Part shown: piece by piece, positions 56,782-64,000 of the stretch | Numbering within the stretch: position 1 is the stretch's first letter | How the letters are laid out: each line of letters opens with the position of its first letter | Source: Planctomycetaceae bacterium | GTDB taxonomy: Bacteria; Planctomycetota; Planctomycetia; Pirellulales; Pirellulaceae | DNA: 64,000 nt | NCBI GenBank assembly: GCA_002862205.1 | Contig: PKCN01000076.1 | Span: 1-64,000 of the forward strand | Direction: 5' to 3' | Notes under the pieces: model-generated | Database searches by the model: none | The model's input: only the letters and a program-made list of their open reading frames with translations | Told to the model about the DNA's origin: nothing | Made by a program: the position numbers and the translations under genes

Positions 56782-59688
56782 TCAATACAACAAGATGGCA
56801 ACGTCACTGGCCAACACCGTTGTCACCAACTGTGCCCAAACCGCTAGCTCGATGGGCGGGTGGGTGCCGGCAACCTTCGCTTCACCAACGGCAAGCAACC
56901 GCTCTGCATCCTCGGGTTCGCCAGTATATCGCGTACGAAGCTGCTGAATGAGTTTGGAGCAGGCGTTTTGTTCCAGCTCCGACGCATTGCGGCAGGCGAG
57001 TAATTGGAACAGATGATTGATCCGATCTTGTTTGGTTCCAGCCTTATCCAGTAAAAGCGACGCCAACCCGCGTCCCATTTCGACTCGCTGTGTTTCGTTG
57101 AGCATCCCCAAGGATTGCAACGGCGTGTTGGTTCGAGAACGCCGCACACAACTCGACTCACGGTCGGGTGCATCAAAGAGTGTCATCATGGGGTGGGGAC
57201 TCGTTCTTTTCCAGTAAACGTACAAGCTCCGTCGATACAACGGCGTTCCTTTGTCCGCTACATACTTTTTGGTGTTGCTTCCCGGATGCGCCAACGCCAA
57301 CCACATTCCCGGCGGCTGATACGGCTTGACCCCTTCCCCGCCCATGTGTCGATCCAGCAAGCCACTTGCCCATAAACCAATATCACGAAGCACCTCTGCA
57401 TCCAAACGATAGCTGGACGCTCTTGCAAACAGGCGATTTTCCGGGTCATCGATCTCTGCACGCCAAGCCGATGATTGCCGAAACGCCTTGGTCAATACCA
57501 TGGACCGAAGTAAGGCCTTCAAATCCCAACCGTTCTCTTGAAAATCAACCGCCAGCCAGTCCAGCAACTCAGGGTGTGTTGGCTGCTCACCCTGCAGCCC
57601 GAAGTCTTCGGGAGTACGCACAAGTGCATGGCCAAACGTCCGCTGCCAGACGCGATTGATAAACACACGCGCAACCAGGGGGTGCTCGGCCGATGTCAAC
57701 CAGTTGGCCAAGCCCATCCGGTTTTTCGGCGCGTCTTTTGGCAAAGTTCCCATCACAGCAAGCGTTCCCGGTTGCACCGCATCGCCAATGGGGAGGTTGT
57801 ATTCACCGCGTCTGAGGACAAAGGTCTTTCGAGGCGAGGGCAATTCTGTGGTCACCAAGGTCGTCGTGAATTGCGCCTCGGCTTGCAACAATTCCGCCGA
57901 CAACTGTTTTGCCGGATCATCGAGGCGCGATTTCAGAGGACTCGCCTTACTGGCCAACATTCGCAGTTGGTCGGACAAGTGGCATGCATCCCAATCTTTG
58001 GTTTTCCCGAGGGAATCCCAGGGATTCTCAAGCTGGACCCTTAGCTCTGAATTTCCGACAAGCCCATGAATCACAACCGAAACCAGATGTGTACCGGGCT
58101 CGAATGTGAGGGGCACCACCATGTTCCCGGATTTCGTTTTTTCAGCCGCAGGCACATCATCTTGGTCAACACTGACGCTGGACCCAACGCCACCAGCCAG
58201 CGTCAACTGCAAAGTTTGGGTTTGCGGTACCGTCACCTCGAACGTGATGCACACCTTCTGTTTCTCGTTAGGTGCCTTGCCCCGCGCGGCACGCCCGACC
58301 AGTGCACCAGGAAATCCGTTCAAATCCGCCCAACCCGCTTTCGGATCATCGGCATCCGGCACGCCACCCTGTTGAATCGGTAGCGGCTTGGTCGCTTTCC
58401 AATTCAGTGTCTTCCAACCCAGCCGCGCGACCGCATAATCAATCAACGTCTTCCGCTCTTGATCCCCCACTTTTGCAGTCGCGATCAGCTCATTGGCATC
58501 CCGCTGCAATTGTTGCCAACGCAACCATGCCTGTTGATCCTGCGGAACTTTGACGGTCGGTCCGTACTCGTACGCGTTGCGATCCATCGACGGCTCGGCC
58601 GTGTTATTAAAAAAGGCAAGCAGTTGGTAATATTCGGACTGTGGAATGGGATCGTATTTGTGCGTGTGGCACCTTGCGCAAGTCAAGGACATTCCCAGAA
58701 ACACGGTTCCCAGAGTTTCCACGCGATCAAAATTGTTCTTCATTTGGAATTCATCAGGAATCGCGCCACCCTCGCCAGTGGTTGGATTGAGCCTCACGTA
58801 TCCCGTCGCGATGCGTTGCTCGAGAGTCGGCTTGTCCAACAAATCGCCTGCCAGTTGCCATCGGAAAAAATCATCCATCGGCAGGTTCTGATTCATGGCT
58901 CGCACCACCCAATCGCGATAGGGGTAAATCCCACGTCGATTATCCAGATGAAGCCCATGGGTATCACCATACCGGACTGCGTCGAGCCAGTACCTCGCTT
59001 GATGCTCTCCATATTTGGCATCATCGAGCAATCGATCCACAAAAATCTCATACGCTTCCTGCGTGGGATTCTGCAGGAACTCTTCGCGGATTTCCGGAGT
59101 GGGCGGAAGCCCGGTCAAGACAAGCGCCACTCGACGTGCCAGCACCTCAGGAGGAGCTTCAGGGGCGAATTCCAGTTTCCGCTTCTTCAAACGAGATGCC
59201 AACGATTGATCAATGGCCGACGTTGCATTCTCGAAGGCGTTCCGTTTTTCCGGTTTTACAAATGCCCAATGGCGGGCGTACTCGCCACCCTGCTCGACCC
59301 AACGTTTCAACACGGACTGTTCCTGCTCGGTCAATTGCCTCTCAGCATCGGCAGGCGGCATCGGGTCATCTTTGGAAAAGATACGTGCCAATAATTCACT
59401 TTGATCGAGTGCGTCAGGATCAATGGCCCGATACCCACCAAGATCAGATGTCGCAGCAGCAAATGAATCCAGCTTGAGCTCTGTATCCTCATGACTATCG
59501 GGGCCGTGGCACACGAAACAATTATCGGAGAGCACTGGCAGCACCTCGCGGGCAAAATCCACTGGTGGCAAGGCATCAACCGGAGAGCCGGTCAGATCGG
59601 CCGCAAAGCCACTCAATCCAGCAGTCGCGTTGGCAAGAACAAGCACGGGCAACAACATCCTGCTGCAGTGAGACATCGCATGAAGCAT
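56782..59688 (-). CDS. PSCyt1/DUF1549/DUF1553 domain protein
   Basis: 968 residues from ATG 59688 (frame open to 59766; the shorter start begins the signal peptide LLPVLVLANATAGLSGFAA). Haem motif CFVCH (residues 57-61 of this form). Between DUF1549 (YWLDAVRYGDTHGLHLDN, CARCHTHKYDPIPQSEYY) and DUF1553 (EHPLVARVFINRVWQRTFGH, RRSRTNTPLQSLGMLNE), a beta-rich insert of about 150 residues (LQLTLAGGVGSSVSVDQD) looks like a carbohydrate-binding-type module. Unlike the other two PSCyt1 genes here it has no DUF1501 partner; the next sequence downstream is the sigma-factor remnant. Exported; reaction unknown. Confidence 0.94.
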   Translation of the reverse strand: MLHAMSHCSRMLLPVLVLANATAGLSGFAADLTGSPVDALPPVDFAREVLPVLSDNCFVCHGPDSHEDTELKLDSFAAATSDLGGYRAIDPDALDQSELLARIFSKDDPMPPADAERQLTEQEQSVLKRWVEQGGEYARHWAFVKPEKRNAFENATSAIDQSLASRLKKRKLEFAPEAPPEVLARRVALVLTGLPPTPEIREEFLQNPTQEAYEIFVDRLLDDAKYGEHQARYWLDAVRYGDTHGLHLDNRRGIYPYRDWVVRAMNQNLPMDDFFRWQLAGDLLDKPTLEQRIATGYVRLNPTTGEGGAIPDEFQMKNNFDRVETLGTVFLGMSLTCARCHTHKYDPIPQSEYYQLLAFFNNTAEPSMDRNAYEYGPTVKVPQDQQAWLRWQQLQRDANELIATAKVGDQERKTLIDYAVARLGWKTLNWKATKPLPIQQGGVPDADDPKAGWADLNGFPGALVGRAARGKAPNEKQKVCITFEVTVPQTQTLQLTLAGGVGSSVSVDQDDVPAAEKTKSGNMVVPLTFEPGTHLVSVVIHGLVGNSELRVQLENPWDSLGKTKDWDACHLSDQLRMLASKASPLKSRLDDPAKQLSAELLQAEAQFTTTLVTTELPSPRKTFVLRRGEYNLPIGDAVQPGTLAVMGTLPKDAPKNRMGLANWLTSAEHPLVARVFINRVWQRTFGHALVRTPEDFGLQGEQPTHPELLDWLAVDFQENGWDLKALLRSMVLTKAFRQSSAWRAEIDDPENRLFARASSYRLDAEVLRDIGLWASGLLDRHMGGEGVKPYQPPGMWLALAHPGSNTKKYVADKGTPLYRRSLYVYWKRTSPHPMMTLFDAPDRESSCVRRSRTNTPLQSLGMLNETQRVEMGRGLASLLLDKAGTKQDRINHLFQLLACRNASELEQNACSKLIQQLRTRYTGEPEDAERLLAVGEAKVAGTHPPIELAVWAQLVTTVLASDVAILLY

Positions 59689-59905
59689 GCAATCCGTCAA
59701 ATTGGTTGTCACGGCGGGGGCTATCGTTGGTGGCTTTGAAATGGTGAAGCGGTCCGGATGACTCATTGAATATTGTACAGGATCAGGGCACCCGCCCCTC
59801 CCAACCAGCCCCTGCGGGTAGCATTTTTGCCAACCTCAGTTTTCTGCGTGAATTACGCTCGCTTGGGCGACCGTCCCAACAATGCCTGAAAGTACAGATC
59901 CCAAT

Positions 59906-59956
59906 GTCCATCCGCCCACCGGGTCCATCCGCCCACCGGGTCCATCCGCCCACCGG
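59906..59956. repeat. 17-bp perfect tandem repeat, 3 copies
   Basis: GTCCATCCGCCCACCGG at 59906-59922, 59923-59939 and 59940-59956. Confidence 0.92.
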
Positions 59957-60121
59957 TCTGCCCAACCGCTACGCCTTCACAACCACCGACGGGGCAGATC
60001 GACGCCAGAGGCTAAAAATTGCCTTTTAGCCCAATGACTTGCTCTCACATCTCACCTAATATGGGAAATGTCGCAGGAAAGCAGGGGATCCTCAGTTTCT
60101 GAGGGTCTGGGTTTTGTGGTT

Positions 60122-60160
60122 ACTGTTGGGTGTGGGTACTGTTGGGCACTGTTGGGCACT
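60122..60160. repeat. 10-bp tandem repeat
   Basis: ACTGTTGGGC at 60138-60147 and 60148-60157, with a related ACTGTTGGG at 60122-60130 separated by GTGGGT-like sequence. Confidence 0.6.
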
Positions 60161-60318
60161 GATCTCGAGGATTTCAGCTTTGGCTGGTTCCCGTTGTGAT
60201 TGCTACGGGCTCACGTCAGCGGGATCATGAGGCTCAGCTAACGCTGAGAAGCAATTGACCGAACCGGATCCAGCGAAGGTTGGCCCTGATGCAACCCGCG
60301 GACAGGCAACTCCACCAC

Positions 60319-60349
60319 TCGATAGATCAGCCTCGATAGATCAGCCTCG
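60319..60349. repeat. 14-bp tandem repeat, about 2.2 copies
   Basis: TCGATAGATCAGCC at 60319-60332 and 60333-60346, then TCGA. 120 bases upstream of gcvP. Confidence 0.65.
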
Positions 60350-60465
60350 AAATATCAGACGCGAGCTAACCGACCTGTTTTATAAGACAGCAAGTATCCA
60401 ACGATTGCAGCGTGCTTCCAACCGAATCAACCGGATTGCGAGAGCCACAAACGAGCAAGCAACCC

Positions 60466-63400
60466 ATGAGCAAAGAATCCATGACTCAAACCGTCTCCGA
60501 TCTGGCGAACCACAGCCATGCTGACCGCAATCAAGCAGCGGGCAAACGTTCCGTTCTCGACTACGCTGACGCGTTTGCTGGCCGACATCTCGGACCAACC
60601 GAAGCAGACATTCAAAGCATGCTTGGGTCACTTGGATTCGAGCATCTTGAAGCCCTGACCAACGCCACCATTCCGAAGGACATTCAACTTGACCGCGACC
60701 TGGACATTCCCGACCCACGTGGCGAGCATGAATTCCTGAACGGGCTGGCGACAATCGCCTCGAAAAACAAGGTATACCGGTCCTGCATTGGCATGGGCTA
60801 CACGGGTACAGTGACACCCCCGGTGATCTTGCGGAACGTTCTGGAAAATCCCGGCTGGTACACTCAGTACACGCCCTATCAGGCCGAAATTGCACAAGGC
60901 AGGCTGGAAGCCCTGCTGAACTTCCAGACCATGGTCGCAGACCTCACCGCCCTTCCATTGGCTGGTGCAAGCCTGCTTGATGAGTCGACTGCTGCAGCCG
61001 AAGCAATGACCATGTGCAGCGCTGTTTCGGGACACCGCAAAAAAGCATTTTATGCCAGCGACGCTTGTCACCCTCAAACGCTTGCATTACTACAAACCCG
61101 CGCGGACGGCTTGGGTATCGATCTACGGGTTGGTCCCACCAGCGAAATCGACTTTTCATACGGTGAAGGTGGTCTTTGTGGGATCCTGCTGCAATACCCC
61201 ACCACTGATGGCAGCATCCATGACTATTCAGCATTGACACAGGAAGCGAAGCAACACAAATGCATGACAGTTGTGGCAACCGACCTGCTGTCACTAACCC
61301 TACTGAAGCCGCCCGGTGAATGGGGAGCGGATGTTTGTGTAGGCAGTGCACAACGATTTGGTGTTCCGATGGGCTTAGGGGGACCGCACGCCGCGTTCAT
61401 TGCAACTGATCAGAAACACGCTCGCAAACTACCGGGCCGGATCATCGGTGTCTCGAAAGATTCGCATGGAAACCCTGCACTTCGCATGGCCATGCAAACG
61501 CGTGAACAACACATACGCCGTGACAAAGCCACCAGCAACATTTGCACAGCACAGGCCTTACTGGCGATCATCAACTCCTTTTATGGTGTCTATCACGGTC
61601 CCAAAGGATTGACAGCCATTGCCCAGCGGACACAGGCCTACACATGTGCATTGATTCGCGGGTTAGCGCGTTTGGGCCACCACACACTTAGTTCCGGCCC
61701 GGTCTTTGACACATTGCGGATCCGGTTGGGAAAAGGCCGGACTCATGCAGCACGTCAGGTTTCCGATGCTGCGCGTGAGCGGGGCATCAACCTCCGCGAG
61801 TACGCAGATGGAACGCTGGGCGTGACCCTCGATGAGACGGCGGACCGAAGCTTGATTGCGGATTTACTGGCCGCGTTCAATTTTGGACATTTCACCAGTT
61901 TTGATGTCGATCAGCTGCTTGCCGAAGCACAAGACGAGGGCATGCTGGACTTGGACCAGTTCGAACGAACCAGTTCCTTCATGACCCATGAGGTGTTCAA
62001 CTCGTACCACAGTGAGACCGAACTACTGAGGTACATTTTCAGACTGATGGGCCGCGACCTTTCGCTGGCGCACTCCATGATCCCTCTGGGATCGTGCACC
62101 ATGAAGCTCAATGCGACAAGTGAAATGATTCCCGTCACTTGGCCAGAGTTTTCCAATATTCACCCGTTCGCACCTGACACTCAGTGGCGTGGATACACGC
62201 ACATTTTCCGAGAGCTTGAAGCATGGCTTTGTGAGGTAACCGGCTTCGCGGCGGTCAGCCTGCAACCCAACGCTGGAGCACAGGGCGAGTACGCTGGCCT
62301 ACTTGTGATTCGGGCATACCATGAACATGTGGCGCGCACCGAAGGACGCGAGAATGCTCGAGACATCTGTCTGATTCCTACGTCCGCACACGGAACCAAC
62401 CCAGCTTCTGCAGTGATGGCAGGCATGAAGGTAGTCGCGATCAAGTGCGATGAACGCGGTGACATCGATATGGACGACCTGCGTCAGAAGGCTTCCACCC
62501 ACGCCGAACACCTATCGGCGTTGATGATCACCTACCCATCAACGCATGGCGTGTTCGAGTCCACCATACGCGAAGTATGCGAGATCATTCACGACAATGG
62601 CGGTCAAGTCTACATGGACGGGGCCAACATGAATGCTCAGGTGGGTCTGACCAGTCCGGGCCGCTGCGGCGCCGATGTCTGCCATTTGAATCTGCATAAA
62701 ACGTTCTGTATCCCTCACGGCGGCGGCGGTCCAGGCATGGGCCCCATCGGGGTCGCACCACAGTTGGTACCGTTCCTGCCTGCACACCCAGTGGAACGAC
62801 CCGATACCGCTGGTGAGTTTGCCATCGGTCCGGTTTCAGCCGCTCCTTACGGCAGTCCCAGCATTCTCACCATCAGCTATGTTTACATCGGCTTGATGGG
62901 TGGTGTCGGACTGAAACAGGCCACCCAAGTAGCGATCCTCAACGCCAACTACATGGCTAAGCGACTCCAAGGTGAGTACGACATTCTGTACACCGATAGC
63001 CAAGGTTATGTCGCTCACGAGTTCATTGTTGACTGCCGTGGATTCGAAAAATCCGCGGGTGTCAGCATCGACGACATTGCCAAACGTCTGATTGACTACG
63101 GATTCCACGGGCCAACAATGTCGTGGCCTGTTCCCGGCACGCTGATGATTGAGCCAACCGAAAGTGAATCCAAAGCTGAGCTTGACCGCTTCTGTGATGC
63201 AATGCTGTCCATCAGAAGCGAGATCCGGGCGATCGAAAACGGAGAAATGGATCGCAATGACAACCCGTTAAGCAACGCCCCGCACACGATGCAGGAGATC
63301 GGGAGCGACGACTGGAATCACCCCTATTCCAGAGCTCAGGCCGCCTGGCCAGCAAACTGGCTGCGGAGTTCCAAGTTCTGGCCTGCTGTGGGACGAATCG

Positions 63401-63474
63401 ATAACACTTATGGTGACCGAAATCTAATCTGCAGTTGCCCACCCATGAGCGACTACTGCGATACAGAAGAATGA
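60466..63474 (+). CDS. gcvP: Glycine dehydrogenase (decarboxylating), P-protein
   Basis: 1002 residues from ATG 60466; GTG 60412 and ATG 60481 are alternatives. Full-length single-chain P-protein with both halves: [60 protein letters not shown], and the PLP-binding lysine in [19 protein letters not shown] (K745 of this form). It decarboxylates glycine and passes the aminomethyl group to the H-protein lipoyl arm in the mitochondrial-type glycine cleavage system. gcvT/gcvH are not in the window. Convergent with the sulfatase. Confidence 0.97.
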   Translation: MSKESMTQTVSDLANHSHADRNQAAGKRSVLDYADAFAGRHLGPTEADIQSMLGSLGFEHLEALTNATIPKDIQLDRDLDIPDPRGEHEFLNGLATIASKNKVYRSCIGMGYTGTVTPPVILRNVLENPGWYTQYTPYQAEIAQGRLEALLNFQTMVADLTALPLAGASLLDESTAAAEAMTMCSAVSGHRKKAFYASDACHPQTLALLQTRADGLGIDLRVGPTSEIDFSYGEGGLCGILLQYPTTDGSIHDYSALTQEAKQHKCMTVVATDLLSLTLLKPPGEWGADVCVGSAQRFGVPMGLGGPHAAFIATDQKHARKLPGRIIGVSKDSHGNPALRMAMQTREQHIRRDKATSNICTAQALLAIINSFYGVYHGPKGLTAIAQRTQAYTCALIRGLARLGHHTLSSGPVFDTLRIRLGKGRTHAARQVSDAARERGINLREYADGTLGVTLDETADRSLIADLLAAFNFGHFTSFDVDQLLAEAQDEGMLDLDQFERTSSFMTHEVFNSYHSETELLRYIFRLMGRDLSLAHSMIPLGSCTMKLNATSEMIPVTWPEFSNIHPFAPDTQWRGYTHIFRELEAWLCEVTGFAAVSLQPNAGAQGEYAGLLVIRAYHEHVARTEGRENARDICLIPTSAHGTNPASAVMAGMKVVAIKCDERGDIDMDDLRQKASTHAEHLSALMITYPSTHGVFESTIREVCEIIHDNGGQVYMDGANMNAQVGLTSPGRCGADVCHLNLHKTFCIPHGGGGPGMGPIGVAPQLVPFLPAHPVERPDTAGEFAIGPVSAAPYGSPSILTISYVYIGLMGGVGLKQATQVAILNANYMAKRLQGEYDILYTDSQGYVAHEFIVDCRGFEKSAGVSIDDIAKRLIDYGFHGPTMSWPVPGTLMIEPTESESKAELDRFCDAMLSIRSEIRAIENGEMDRNDNPLSNAPHTMQEIGSDDWNHPYSRAQAAWPANWLRSSKFWPAVGRIDNTYGDRNLICSCPPMSDYCDTEE

Positions 63475-63550
63475 TCCACCCGCCGCACTGCAAACGCGTG
63501 GGCGACTGGATCCCCCGGTTCACCTGGGAGCCACGCCCTGCGGTGGTGAC

Positions 63551-64000
63551 TCACTGCTTTTTCTTCTTACTTTCGTTTCGTTTTTTTCGCAGAAACTCAT
63601 ACATATTGAAGCGTTCGGGAAACGCAACCTGATTTTGAGTAGCCCATGTTTCCCACATGCTCACCATCTCATTTCTTTTGCCTCTCTTGACTCCACTAAG
63701 GTCTCTCAATTCCGTTCGATCTTGTGAGATGTCATAGAGTTCCCACGGCTTGTTGTACTCGCGAACCAGTTTCCAGTTTCCCCAACGCATGGCAGCATTT
63801 CCCTCATGCTCCCAATAAATGGGTTCAACGTGAATCGCCTTCTGCCCGCCAGTGATTGTGTCCAACATTGATTGGCCGACACATGCTGGTAAGTCACCCG
63901 AATATTTTGCTCCGGACAATTCAAGACAGGTCGCCATGATATCTGGCAAATAGGCGGGCTGTCGCACAAAGCCACCGCGTTTGACCTGCTGCATCGCGGC
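63551..64000 (-). CDS. Sulfatase, C-terminal part, N-terminus outside window
   Basis: About 149 C-terminal codons; the frame is open to the right edge. RQPAYLPDIMATCLELSGAK and YWEHEGNAAMRWGNWKLVRE then ELYDISQDRTELRDLS match the C-terminal region of formylglycine sulfatases (arylsulfatase A type). The catalytic Cys/Ser motif lies upstream and is not visible. The C-terminus is Lys-rich. Planctomycetes carry many sulfatases for sulfated algal polysaccharides; substrate unknown. Confidence 0.9.
   Translation of the reverse strand, partial: AAMQQVKRGGFVRQPAYLPDIMATCLELSGAKYSGDLPACVGQSMLDTITGGQKAIHVEPIYWEHEGNAAMRWGNWKLVREYNKPWELYDISQDRTELRDLSGVKRGKRNEMVSMWETWATQNQVAFPERFNMYEFLRKKRNESKKKKQ

Larger units (their letters stand above)
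59689..60465. other. Intergenic region between divergent genes, repeat rich
   Basis: About 780 bases between PSCyt1 (-) and gcvP (+). Contains three separate tandem repeats, a CTCAG-TTT-CTGAG hairpin (about 60091-60103) and CTCAGC-TAAC-GCTGAG (60233-60248). No glycine-riboswitch motifs were found upstream of gcvP. Confidence 0.6.

Noticed and set aside
59767-60465. Glycine riboswitch upstream of gcvP
   Set aside because: Conserved glycine-aptamer motifs were not found; only tandem repeats and small hairpins are visible.

Overview
The window looks like a chromosomal segment of a planctomycete, most like the Pirellulales (Rhodopirellula-type). The best evidence is three very large PSCyt1/DUF1549/DUF1553 proteins, two of them paired with Tat-exported DUF1501 proteins. 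Supporting evidence comes from a sulfatase, Gfo/Idh/MocA and TIM-barrel sugar enzymes, DUF1080/PQQ-type propellers, lipoprotein LRRs, frequent GTG/TTG starts, and roomy intergenic regions. No rRNA, tRNA, CRISPR array, complete insertion sequence or prophage was found.

Layout. 1-12.4 kb: two PSCyt1-DUF1501 pairs (left pair on -, right pair on +), an FAD oxidoreductase cut by an in-frame amber codon, and a UbiA prenyltransferase. 12.5-20 kb: FadL-like porin, small lipoprotein, two TatA-type subunits, and a four-gene zinc/manganese ABC importer with a candidate metalloregulator site upstream. 20.7-32.2 kb: YihY/BrkB protein, CHASE hybrid histidine kinase, polA, LRR lipoprotein, Tat-exported Gfo/Idh oxidoreductase. 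32.5-37 kb: an M24 peptidase, accB, accC, membrane protein, efpL run on the - strand. 37-46.6 kb: hydroxypyruvate isomerase-like protein, HlyD-like protein, terpene-cyclase-fold protein, a decayed gene, an ArsC-family selenoprotein, a LarA-type protein, and a DUF1080-glucose/sorbosone dehydrogenase fusion. 46.6-64 kb: two PQQ-like propellers, a ferritin-like protein, a double alpha/beta hydrolase, DUF502, a sigma-factor remnant, a third PSCyt1 protein, gcvP and the end of a sulfatase.

Functional links. TatA-type subunits occur together with three Tat substrates. Much of the rest (PSCyt1, DUF1501, sulfatase, DUF1080, Gfo/Idh, esterase) fits extracytoplasmic breakdown of complex polysaccharides, although exact substrates cannot be read from sequence.

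Most notable observations. (1) At 42301-42654 (-) a UGA codon lies inside an ArsC/thioredoxin-like reading frame, at the first position of a U-x-x-C motif. A perfect 8-bp hairpin with a GUU loop starts 23 nt after it, so this looks like a selenoprotein gene that ordinary gene calling would truncate or lose. (2) At least a dozen intergenic arrays of unrelated 10-24 bp direct tandem repeats occupy most larger gaps. (3) The FAD oxidoreductase and its C-terminal golvesin-like domain are separated by a single in-frame TAG. (4) A 41.5-42.0 kb decayed gene and a truncated ECF-like sigma factor indicate gene loss.
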